30,252 nt of DNA from JBMDXB01 sp048594975 (GTDB lineage: Bacteria > Acidobacteriota > Vicinamibacteria > Vicinamibacterales > 2-12-FULL-66-21). The stretch is taken from assembly GCA_048594975.1 (NCBI GenBank), contig JBMDXQ010000162.1, positions 1 to 30,252 of the forward strand, written 5' to 3'. The notes under the pieces are model-generated. The model had not been told where the DNA came from and did no database searches. It was given only the letters and a program-made list of their open reading frames with translations. The position numbers were made by a program, and so were the translations under genes. This document shows positions 7,704 to 15,256 of this stretch, piece after piece (the first letter of the stretch is position 1; each line of letters begins with the position of its first letter).

Positions 7704-8711
7704 TTGAGCGACACAGCGCAGAAAACGCCCGTCACAGCCGATCTGGCGCAACTCTTCGAACCGATTCGCGACGAGCTCGAAGCGGTCGAGCGCGAGTTCG
7801 TGCGTCACATCCAGTCACGCGTTGCGCTCATCCCGGAGATGGGGCGCTACCTGCAGAACAGCGGCGGCAAGCGGGTGCGCCCGGCGGTACTGCTGATGGC
7901 GGCGCGGCTGAGCGGCTATCGCGGCGACCGATCCGTGCTCTACGCTTCGGTGGTGGAGTTCATCCACACCGCGACGCTGGTCCACGACGACATCATCGAC
8001 GGCGCCGACATGCGCCGCGGCCGCGTGGCGGCGCATTCGCGGTGGGGTAACGACATCACCGTCCTGCTCGGCGACTACCTGTACATCAAGTCGATGGCGA
8101 TGGCGCTGACCCAGGACTCGCTCGAGATCATCCGCGTGTTGTGCGACGTCACGCTGCGGATGATCGAGGGCGAGCTCTATCAGCTCACGAAGACCGGCGA
8201 CGTCGACATCACCGAGGAGGAGCACTTCGACATCATCCGCCGCAAGACCGCGTTTCTCTTCGGCGGCTGCGCGCAGATCGGCGGGATGCTCGGCGGCGTC
8301 TCGCCGGAGCGGGAGACCGCGCTGCGCGAGTACGGGTTCAACCTCGGCGTCGCGTTCCAGCTGGTCGACGACCTGCTCGACTTCACCGCCGACGAGGCGG
8401 CGCTCGGGAAGCCGGTCGGGGGGGACCTCCGTGAGGGCAAGGTCACGCTGCCGATCATCCTTCTGCTGCGGCGGGGCGGCGAGGAGGCGGATCGTCTCAT
8501 CCGAGCGGCCGTCCGTGATCGGGCGGTCACCGGCGAGCAGTGGCGGCAGATCCTCGCGCTGCTGCACGAGCACCGCGCGACCGACCTGGCCTTCGAGCGC
8601 GCCGTCGAGTACGCGAACCGGGCGAAGAGCTGTCTGGCCGTGTTCCCGCCCGGCCGCGAGCGCGACGCGCTGGCGACGCTTCCCGATTACGTGCTGGCAC
8701 GTGATCGGTGA
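7704..8711 (+). CDS. Trans-polyprenyl diphosphate synthase (octaprenyl/heptaprenyl type)
   Basis: A protein of about 335 residues. Enzymes of this family elongate farnesyl diphosphate with isopentenyl diphosphate to make the side chain of quinones. Seen: G-G-K-R-V-R-P (substrate-binding), the first aspartate-rich motif D-D-I-I-D with R-R-G downstream (about 95-105), the K-T-A-F-L-F segment, and the second aspartate-rich motif D-D-L-L-D (about 222-226) followed by G-K-P-V-G-G-D-L-R-E-G-K. Chain length cannot be read reliably from the sequence. The start is uncertain: no ATG fits, and TTG at 7704 is chosen because it follows the predicted transcription start and gives a normal family length. 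The frame is also open upstream through tatD, which is not coding in this frame. Confidence 0.9.
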   Translation: MSDTAQKTPVTADLAQLFEPIRDELEAVEREFVRHIQSRVALIPEMGRYLQNSGGKRVRPAVLLMAARLSGYRGDRSVLYASVVEFIHTATLVHDDIIDGADMRRGRVAAHSRWGNDITVLLGDYLYIKSMAMALTQDSLEIIRVLCDVTLRMIEGELYQLTKTGDVDITEEEHFDIIRRKTAFLFGGCAQIGGMLGGVSPERETALREYGFNLGVAFQLVDDLLDFTADEAALGKPVGGDLREGKVTLPIILLLRRGGEEADRLIRAAVRDRAVTGEQWRQILALLHEHRATDLAFERAVEYANRAKSCLAVFPPGRERDALATLPDYVLARDR

Positions 8712-8822
8712 GGGCCAGCCGGGAAGCCGCATGCCGAAAGCCGAATGACGAATGCTGAACGCACACTGAACGCGGAATGAGGACATTCGACATGCGACAT
8801 TCAGCATTCAGCATTGACACCC
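8712..8822. repeat. Intergenic inverted repeat of ATTCAGCATTC type
   Basis: Between the polyprenyl synthase and macro-domain genes. GAATGCTGAA (8750-8759) is exactly matched in reverse by TTCAGCATTC (8800-8809), and the space between holds degenerate copies of the same words (GAATGACGAATG, GACATTCGACATGCGACATTC). It can fold as a hairpin and may act as a terminator or be a small dispersed repeat. No T-run follows. Confidence 0.5.
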
Positions 8823-9368
8823 GTGATCATCCGTTTTCCTCCCATCACCCTGGCCGTCGTCGAGGGCGACATCACCGCGCGCCCGGTCGATGCGATCGTC
8901 AACGCCGCCAACAACGCGTTCTGGATGGGGGGCGGCGTCGCCGGCGCGATCAAGGCGAAGGGCGGCGCCGCCATCGAACGTGAGGCCATGGCGCAAGGGC
9001 CGGTCGAGCCGGGCAACTCGGTGCTGACCTCGGCCGGCACGCTGCCGGCCGGCCATGTCATCCACGCCGCAGTGATGGGCCAGGACCTGCAGACGGACGG
9101 CGCCCTGATCCGCCGCGCGAGCGCCTCGGCGCTTGTCCTCGCCGCCTCGTGTCGTCTGACCTCCGTCGCTTTCCCCGCGCTCGGCACCGGCGTGGGCGGC
9201 TTCCCGCTGGCCGAGTGCGCCCGGATCATGGCAGACGCCGTGCGCGAGCACGCAGGTACCCCGACCCCCGTGCGGCTCGTCGAGTTCGTCCTCTTCGGCC
9301 GCCGCGCGTTCGACGAGTTCACGTCCGGCCTCGCTCGCGGCGATGACCCGGTGAGCACGGACCAGTGA
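8823..9368 (+). CDS. Macro-domain (ADP-ribose-binding) protein
   Basis: A protein of 181 residues from GTG 8823 (184 if TTG 8814 is used). Macro domains bind ADP-ribose; stand-alone bacterial forms often deacetylate O-acetyl-ADP-ribose or remove ADP-ribose from proteins or nucleic acids. Seen: V-D-A-I-V-N-A-A-N-N, the G-G-G-V-A-G-A-I loop that cradles the distal ribose, and the phosphate loop A-L-G-T-G-V-G-G-F-P. The form G-V-A-G-A-I-K is closer to Af1521-like domains than to the YmdB type (G-V-D-G-A-I-H). The whole protein is one domain. Neither start has a good Shine-Dalgarno. It precedes the NAD-dependent ligase gene, but no ADP-ribosyltransferase is nearby. Confidence 0.9.
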   Translation: MIIRFPPITLAVVEGDITARPVDAIVNAANNAFWMGGGVAGAIKAKGGAAIEREAMAQGPVEPGNSVLTSAGTLPAGHVIHAAVMGQDLQTDGALIRRASASALVLAASCRLTSVAFPALGTGVGGFPLAECARIMADAVREHAGTPTPVRLVEFVLFGRRAFDEFTSGLARGDDPVSTDQ

Positions 9369-9427
9369 TCGAGGCGTAGTCCGATCCCGCAGTCGATCGT
9401 TCAATGGTCCGATCACCCGATGATCTG

Positions 9428-11467
9428 ATGTCCGCCGATCCGCTTGACCGCATCAACCAGCTTCGGCGCGAGATTCGCCACCACGAGGAACGCTACTACC
9501 TCCACGACGCGCCCGAGATCTCCGACGAGCAGTTCGACCGGCTGCTGCGCGAGCTCGAGCGCCTCGAGGCGGAGCACCCGGATCTCGTCACCGCCGACTC
9601 GCCGACACAGCGCGTCGCCGGCAGGCCCGGAGAAGGATTTCCGACCGTCGAGCACCTCGCGCCGATGCTCAGCCTCGACAACGCGTACAACGAGGAGGAG
9701 CTGCGCGCCTTCGACGAGCGCGTCCGCCGCGGCGCTTCGCTGGGCGACACGGCGGTCGCGTACGTCGCGGAACTGAAGATCGACGGCCTGAGCATCGCGC
9801 TCACCTACGAGGACGGGCGCCTGGTGCGCGGCGCCACCCGCGGCGACGGGGTGCGCGGTGAGGACGTGACCGCCAACGTGCGCACGATTCGCGCCATCCC
9901 GCTCGCACTTCGTGGGGCGCCGCCGGGCCGGATCGAGGTGCGCGGCGAGGTGTACCTGCCGCGCACCGCCTTCGAGCGCATCAACCGCGAGCGCGAGGAG
10001 GCCGGCGAGCCGCTCTTCGCCAACCCCCGGAACGCCGCGGCGGGGACGATGCGGAACCTCGACCCCGGGCTGGTGGCGCGACGCGGGCTGGGCGCGTTCA
10101 CTTACCACGTCGTCGGCGTCGACGGCGCGAGCCACGCGGCGATGCTGAAGGCCATGGCGGGCTGGGGGCTGCCGGTGGAGCGTCACTGGCGGAGCTGCCA
10201 GGGGATCGGCGAGGTCATCACGTTCTGCCAGGAGTGGGCCGAGCGGCGCCACGAAATGCAGTTCGAGACCGACGGCGTCGTCGCCAAGGTCGACGATCTC
10301 ACGCTCCGGCAGCGGCTCGGCACCACGGCGAAGTTCCCGCGCTGGGCCACCGCGTTCAAGTTTCCGGCGCAGCAGGTGCACACCAGGCTGCTGAAGATCG
10401 AGGTCAACGTCGGCCGCACCGGCGCGAACACCCCGTATGCCGTGCTCGAGCCGGTGTTCGTGGCCGGCTCCACGGTGTCGATGGCGACGCTGCACAACGC
10501 CGAGGACATCGCCCGCAAGGATCTGCGCGAAGGGGATACCGTCATCGTCGAAAAGGCGGGCGACGTCATCCCGCGGGTCGTCGCGCCGATCCTGAGCCTC
10601 CGTCCCCAGGGGGCAGCGCCGTGGGTGATGCCCTCGAGCTGCAAGGCGTGCGGCAGCCGGCTCCGCCGCGACGAAGAGGAAGTCGTCTGGCGCTGCGAGA
10701 ACACCTCCTGCCCGGCACGGCTTCGCCGCGGCCTCGAGCACTTCGCGTCGCGGACGGCGATGAACATCGAAGGCCTCGGGGAGTCGCTGGTGGATCAGCT
10801 CATCGAGCGAGGGCTGGTGCGCGACTTCAGCGACCTCTATCACCTGCGGGCCACGCAGCTCGAAGATCTCGTCGTCGCGCCGCGCGAGCCGCGCTCGGAG
10901 CGTGCGGTGCCGCGCAAGCTGGGGAAGGTCGGGCGCAACGTGTACGATCAGATCCAGCGAAGCAGGAACAACGACCTGTCGCGCCTGGTCTACGGGCTCG
11001 GCATCCGGCACGTCGGCGAGAAGGCCGCCGCGACGCTGGCGCGTCACCTGCGGACGCTACAGGCCATCGTCGAGGCACCGCTCGACGCGCTCCAGCGCGT
11101 GCCCGACGTCGGGCCGGTCGTCGCCGCCTCGATCCGGAGCTTCTGCGACGAGCCGCGCAACCGCGAGCTCGTCGACCGGCTGGCGGCGGCCGGCGTCAAC
11201 ATGCGCAGCCAGCAGCCCGAGCCCGCCGCCGCGGTGGCCGGACGCCTGACCGGCAAGACGTTCGTCATTACCGGCGCGCTGTCGACGATGACCCGCGAGG
11301 AGGCCTCGGAGGCGATTGCACGGCTGGGAGGAAAGGTCTCCGGCTCGGTGAGCCGCAAGACCACGTATCTCGTGGTCGGCGACGAGGCGGGCAGCAAACT
11401 CGACAAGGCCCGGGAGCTTGGCGTACCCACGCTGAGCGAGCAGGAATTCCGCGAGCTTATAATCTAA
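9428..11467 (+). CDS. ligA: NAD-dependent DNA ligase LigA
   Basis: A 679-residue replicative ligase that seals nicks using NAD+. All domains are present in order: the Ia domain (R-Y-Y-L-H-D-A-P-E-I-S-D near residues 21-32, NMN binding), the adenylation site E-L-K117-I-D-G, the OB fold, a four-cysteine zinc finger (C-x2-C ... C-x4-C, about 408-431), helix-hairpin-helix repeats (about 510-580) and a C-terminal BRCT domain (about 600-679). ATG 9428 is preferred over the in-frame ATG 9404, because 9404-9427 is repeat-like GATC/GATG sequence without family similarity. The stop at 11465-11467 is 5 bp ahead of the htrA-type GTG, so the two are translated from one message. Confidence 0.96.
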   Translation: MSADPLDRINQLRREIRHHEERYYLHDAPEISDEQFDRLLRELERLEAEHPDLVTADSPTQRVAGRPGEGFPTVEHLAPMLSLDNAYNEEELRAFDERVRRGASLGDTAVAYVAELKIDGLSIALTYEDGRLVRGATRGDGVRGEDVTANVRTIRAIPLALRGAPPGRIEVRGEVYLPRTAFERINREREEAGEPLFANPRNAAAGTMRNLDPGLVARRGLGAFTYHVVGVDGASHAAMLKAMAGWGLPVERHWRSCQGIGEVITFCQEWAERRHEMQFETDGVVAKVDDLTLRQRLGTTAKFPRWATAFKFPAQQVHTRLLKIEVNVGRTGANTPYAVLEPVFVAGSTVSMATLHNAEDIARKDLREGDTVIVEKAGDVIPRVVAPILSLRPQGAAPWVMPSSCKACGSRLRRDEEEVVWRCENTSCPARLRRGLEHFASRTAMNIEGLGESLVDQLIERGLVRDFSDLYHLRATQLEDLVVAPREPRSERAVPRKLGKVGRNVYDQIQRSRNNDLSRLVYGLGIRHVGEKAAATLARHLRTLQAIVEAPLDALQRVPDVGPVVAASIRSFCDEPRNRELVDRLAAAGVNMRSQQPEPAAAVAGRLTGKTFVITGALSTMTREEASEAIARLGGKVSGSVSRKTTYLVVGDEAGSKLDKARELGVPTLSEQEFRELII

Positions 11468-11472
11468 GGAAC

Positions 11473-12981
11473 GTGCGGCGCTTCACGTTCCTCACCGTCG
11501 CCCTCGTCGCCGTCGTGGCGTTCCTCGTCGGCCTGATCGTCGCCGGCGGCGTCACGTCGGCGCCGGTCGTCTCGACGGCCCAGCGGCTGCCGCAGCCGCC
11601 GGCAGCGCTGGCACGGCGTCCCGCGGACCTGCCGGCGTCGCCGTCGCTGGTCAGCTTCGCCGACGTCGCCGAGCGGGTGAACGCGGCGGTCGTGAACATC
11701 GAGGCGGCGGCCAGCCTGGCAGCCGCGCGCGACCCGCGGCGCGAGCGGCGCGGTCCCCGCGGGCCTTTCGACGGCCCGTTGAACCGCGACTACGAGACGC
11801 CGCGGCAGGGCGCCGGCAGCGGCTTCATCATCGACGGCAGCGGACACATCCTCACGAATTTTCACGTGATCGAGGCGGCCGATCGCATCAGCGTCACCCT
11901 CGCGGACGGCCGTTCGTTCCGCGCCGAGGTGGTGGGGACCGATCCGGACATCGACGTCGCGCTGCTGCGGATCGACGGCGGCAAGGGCCTTCCCGAAGCC
12001 CCGCTCGGAAACTCCGACGAGCTCAGGGTGGGCGAGTGGGTGTGCGCGATCGGCAATCCGCTCGGCTACGAGCACTCCGTCACCGTCGGCGTAGTGAGCT
12101 TCATCGGGCGCAAGCTGTTCGATCAGAGCCTCGACGACTACATCCAGACCGACGCCGCCATCAACTTCGGCAACAGCGGCGGACCCCTGATCAACTCGCG
12201 CGGCGAGGTGATCGGCATCAACTCGGCGATCAGCTCGCGGGCCAGCAACATCGGGTTTGCCGTGCCGATCAACCAGGCGCGGGCGATCCTGCCGCAGCTC
12301 AAGGCGCGCGGCCGCGTCTCGCGCGGCTTCGTGGGCGTCGTCCTCACCGATGTGACACCCGCGTTGCAGCGCTCGCTGCAGCTCGGCGCCTCCCGCGGCG
12401 CACTGGTGCAGGACGTGACTGCCGGGTCCCCGGCCGAGCGCGCGGGCCTGCGCCCCTACGACGTCATCGTCCAGCTCGACGGCCGTGACATCGTGACCAA
12501 CGAGGAGCTGATACGCGACGTGTCGGGAAGGCAGCCGGGCACGATAGTGCGGCTCGAGATCATCCGTGACGGGCGCCGGTCGATGGTTCCGGTCAAGCTC
12601 GTCGAGCGGCCGCTGCGGGTCAGCGAGGAGCGTCGCGTCGGCCTCGACGGCCGGCGCCAGGTCCCGGCATCGCCGCCGACCGAGACGCCGCTCGGCCTGA
12701 CCGTTCGCGAACTCGATCGCGGCGTTGTCGGGCGCCTGGACATCCCGGACACGGTCGAGGGCGTGATCGTGTCGCGCGTGGATCCGGGCGGCGAGGCGTT
12801 CGCGGCGCAGGTGCGCCGCGGTTTCGTGATCATCGAGATCAACCGTCAGCCGGTGCGGTCGGCCGCCGACTTCGAGCGGATCGTCTCCGCAGCGCGGCCG
12901 GGCGACGTGCTGACGCTGTTCTATTACGATCCCTCACAGGAGCAGCGCGCGGTGGTGGCGATTACCGTCGATCGACGATAG
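11473..12981 (+). CDS. HtrA/DegP-family serine protease with two PDZ domains
   Basis: A 502-residue membrane-anchored or periplasmic protease and chaperone for misfolded envelope proteins. Seen: an N-terminal hydrophobic segment (about 5-30) that is a signal peptide or anchor, then a trypsin-like domain with an intact triad: H131 (T-N-F-H-V-I), D161 (D-P-D-I-D-V-A-L-L) and S235 (F-G-N-S-G-G-P-L). PDZ1 is at about 275-365 (S-R-G-F-V-G-V ... G-S-P-A-E-R-A-G-L) and PDZ2 at about 405-500. A basic, R-rich stretch at about 85-100 sits before the protease domain. GTG 11473 is supported by AAGGA just upstream. Tight linkage to ligA suggests co-transcription. DegP, DegQ and DegS cannot be separated here; two PDZ domains argue against DegS. 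Confidence 0.94.
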   Translation: MRRFTFLTVALVAVVAFLVGLIVAGGVTSAPVVSTAQRLPQPPAALARRPADLPASPSLVSFADVAERVNAAVVNIEAAASLAAARDPRRERRGPRGPFDGPLNRDYETPRQGAGSGFIIDGSGHILTNFHVIEAADRISVTLADGRSFRAEVVGTDPDIDVALLRIDGGKGLPEAPLGNSDELRVGEWVCAIGNPLGYEHSVTVGVVSFIGRKLFDQSLDDYIQTDAAINFGNSGGPLINSRGEVIGINSAISSRASNIGFAVPINQARAILPQLKARGRVSRGFVGVVLTDVTPALQRSLQLGASRGALVQDVTAGSPAERAGLRPYDVIVQLDGRDIVTNEELIRDVSGRQPGTIVRLEIIRDGRRSMVPVKLVERPLRVSEERRVGLDGRRQVPASPPTETPLGLTVRELDRGVVGRLDIPDTVEGVIVSRVDPGGEAFAAQVRRGFVIIEINRQPVRSAADFERIVSAARPGDVLTLFYYDPSQEQRAVVAITVDRR

Positions 12982-13051
12982 GCCGGCCGCGCCGACGGAC
13001 CGATTCACAGGAGCAGGGATCATCGGAGCGAACTCCAATGGCTTCCGTGCT

Positions 13052-13085
13052 CCCGTCCGGTACCCCGGGGAGCTGCGCGGACGGG
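13052..13085 (+). other. Hairpin ahead of the response-regulator gene
   Basis: CCCGTCCG (13052-13059) pairs perfectly with CGGACGGG (13078-13085) around an 18-base loop that includes CCCCGGGG. It lies in the 137-bp gap after the protease gene. No T-run follows, so it may be a weak terminator or a 5' leader structure. Confidence 0.3.
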
Positions 13086-13118
13086 CGCCTCACCGCGCGG
13101 GTACCCGGCGCTGAAGCT

Positions 13119-14483
13119 ATGAAGGCACGCATCCTGATCGTCGACGACGAAGCAGAGATCCGCCGCTCGCTGCGGATGATCCTCGAGTACGAGGGCTACG
13201 AGGTCGTCGAGGCGTCGAGCGGGCCCGAGGGGTTGACTTTCGCCGAGCGCGAGGCGCCGGACCTCGTGTTCCTCGACATCAAGATGCCGGGGATGGACGG
13301 CCTCGAGGCGCTGCAGCGGATGCGCGCCGCCAGCGAGACCCTGCCGATCGTCATCATCTCCGGGCATGGCACGGTCAGCACCGCCGTCGAGGCGACCAAG
13401 GCGGGTGCGTTCGACTTCATCGAGAAGCCGCTGGCAAGCGAGCGCGTGCTCGTGACCATCCGCAACGCGCTCGACCAGGGACGGCTGCGCGACGAGAACC
13501 GCTCGCTCAAGCGCGCCGTCGAGGTCCGCCACCAGATGGTCGGCGAGAGCCCGGCGCTGCGCCAGGTCTGGGACGCGATCAAACGCGCGGCGCCGACCAA
13601 TGCCACCGTGCTGCTGCTCGGCGAGAGCGGCGTCGGCAAGGAGCTGGTTGCCCGCTCGATCCACCGCAACAGCCTGCGCAGCCGCGAGCGCTTCGTGCAG
13701 GTGAACTGCGCCGCCATCCCCGAGGAGCTGATCGAGTCGGAGCTGTTCGGGCACGAGAAGGGATCGTTCACCGGCGCGACCGAGAAGCAGGTCGGCAAGT
13801 TCGAACAGGCCGACCGCGGTACCATCTTCCTCGACGAGGTCGGGGACATGAGTGCAAAGACGCAGGCCAAGGTCCTCCGCGTCCTGCAGGAAGGCGAGGT
13901 GGAGCGGCTGGGATCGGCGCGCACCATCAAGGTCGACGTCCGCGTGATCGCCGCCACGAACAAGGACCTGGAGCAGGAAATCGAGAAAGGGAGCTTCCGC
14001 GAGGACCTCTACTTCCGGTTGAGCGTCATCCCCATCCGCGTCCCGCCGCTGCGCGATCGCCCCGACGACATCCCGGCGCTCGTGCGGCACTTCGTCGACC
14101 TGTTCAGCCGCGAGAACAACCGGCGTCCGCCGCGGTTCACGCCGGCGGCGCTGGAGCACATGCAGAAGGCGCGCTGGAAGGGCAACGTTCGCGAGCTCAA
14201 GAACACCGTCGAGCGGCTTATCATCATGTCGCCCGGAGAGAGCGTGGACGTCGACGACCTGCGCGACATCGTGAAGCTCGAAGCCCGGGCGCCGGGTGAC
14301 AACGACAAGGAGCCCGGCACCCTGCGCGAGTTCAAGGAGTCGGCCGAGCGGGCGTTCCTCGTCGGCAAGCTGCGCGAGAACAGCTGGAACATCTCCAAGA
14401 CCGCCGAGGTCATCGGCACGCCGCGCTCCAACCTCTACAAGAAGCTGGAACAATACGGGATTACGCAGGAGACCGACGGATAG
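13119..14483 (+). CDS. Sigma-54-dependent response regulator (NtrC/NtrX type)
   Basis: A 454-residue cytoplasmic transcription activator. Receiver domain 1-120 with phospho-acceptor D53 (F-L-D-I-K-M-P-G), acidic pocket V-D-D-E-A near the N-terminus, and the K of I-E-K-P. AAA+ domain about 140-380: Walker A G168-E-S-G-V-G-K-E175, Walker B F-L-D-E-V-G-D, and the sigma-54 contact loop reading G215-S-F-T-G-A220 rather than the usual GAFTGA. The C-terminal Fis-type helix-turn-helix (about 412-450) includes N-I-S-K-T-A-E-V-I-G. ATG 13119 is preferred over an upstream in-frame ATG at 13038 because the receiver domain starts directly after it. No partner histidine kinase is in the window, so the input signal is unknown. 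The gene follows the envelope protease after 137 bp, hinting at, but not showing, an envelope-related role. Confidence 0.93.
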   Translation: MKARILIVDDEAEIRRSLRMILEYEGYEVVEASSGPEGLTFAEREAPDLVFLDIKMPGMDGLEALQRMRAASETLPIVIISGHGTVSTAVEATKAGAFDFIEKPLASERVLVTIRNALDQGRLRDENRSLKRAVEVRHQMVGESPALRQVWDAIKRAAPTNATVLLLGESGVGKELVARSIHRNSLRSRERFVQVNCAAIPEELIESELFGHEKGSFTGATEKQVGKFEQADRGTIFLDEVGDMSAKTQAKVLRVLQEGEVERLGSARTIKVDVRVIAATNKDLEQEIEKGSFREDLYFRLSVIPIRVPPLRDRPDDIPALVRHFVDLFSRENNRRPPRFTPAALEHMQKARWKGNVRELKNTVERLIIMSPGESVDVDDLRDIVKLEARAPGDNDKEPGTLREFKESAERAFLVGKLRENSWNISKTAEVIGTPRSNLYKKLEQYGITQETDG

Positions 14484-14616
14484 GTGGCACGCCGTCAGCG
14501 CCCACGCCCCATGGCCGATGGCCAGGCTGGTCACCCTTCGATTCCGAACGCCCCATGTCCAGCGCATCGCTTGCCATGGGTGGCAAACCGGCACCTGACC
14601 CAGTACCATTGAAGAT

Positions 14617-15130
14617 GCCGTTGCAGCAGGCCAGACGATCGCCCTTCGACCCGCCGCTCCGCGGCGAGTCGAAGGGAGGAAAGTCCGAACTCCGCAGGGC
14701 AGTGCGCCGGGTAACGCCCGGTCGGGGCAACCCGAAGGAAAGTGGCACAGAAAACACACCGCCTTTCGGCTCGCCCCTTCGCGGCTCGCTCAAGGCATGG
14801 CTCGTTTGACGTGGGCGTGCCCCAAGCGAACCCCGTAGGGGTGGGTCGAGGGGTAAGGGTGAAAAGGTGCGGTAAGAGCGCACCGCGCCCGTGGCAACAC
14901 GGGTGGCAGGCAAAACCCCGCACGGAGCAAGGCCAAATAGGGGAGTCACGCCCTGCCGCGCACTGGGCGCGGCAGGCGGTCGAACGGCCCGTTCGAAGCA
15001 CTTCCGGGTAGGCCGCTTGACCCCGCCAGCGATGGCGGGGCTAGAGGAATGATCGTCACCTTCAGCAAGGCCGGCGAAAGCCGGCCGAGTCGGAGGGGAC
15101 AGAATTCGGCTTACGGCCGGCTGCAACGGT
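14617..15130 (+). ncRNA. rnpB: RNase P RNA (bacterial type A), enlarged
   Basis: The catalytic RNA of RNase P, which matures tRNA 5' ends. Seen: P1 formed by CCGTTGCAGC (14618-14627) and GCTGCAACGG (15120-15129), an exact complement; the 5' conserved core GGAGGAAAGTCC at about 14678-14690; GGGTAACGCCCG; TAAGGGTGAAAAGGTGCGGTAAGAGC (core, about 14857-14880); GGAGCAAGGCCAAATAGGGG; GGGTAGGCCGCTTGA; and the 3' core ACAGAATTCGGCTTA. At about 514 nt it is much longer than the E. coli RNA (377 nt). The extra length lies in the P3 arm (14641-14677, near-perfect CCCTTCGAC/GTCGAAGGG hairpin) and in the P8-P9 region (about 14761-14856). The ends are set by P1 and may be off by a few bases. Confidence 0.93.
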
Positions 15131-15136
15131 CCTCAT

Positions 15137-15200
15137 CGGGGACGCGCGAGTCCTTGCCGGAGGCGGACACCTCCGGCGGCAGCTCGAGCGTCCCCGTTTT
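15137..15200 (+). terminator. Intrinsic terminator of rnpB
   Basis: A two-layer hairpin: outer stem CGGGGACGC (15137-15145) with GCGTCCCCG (15188-15196), continued by CGAG/CTCG, and an inner stem CCGGAGG/CCTCCGG. It is followed by TTTT at 15197-15200. It begins 7 bp after the end of rnpB. Confidence 0.65.
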
Positions 15201-15256
15201 CGCGTACGGCTGCGGTAAGATCCCTGTCTCGCGCGGGTGAAATCGGAGGTCCTCGC

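Noticed and set aside
14571..14609. TTGCCA and TACCAT upstream of rnpB as its promoter
   Set aside because: The spacing between the two hexamers is 27 bp, too long for a sigma-70 promoter; no better pair was found.
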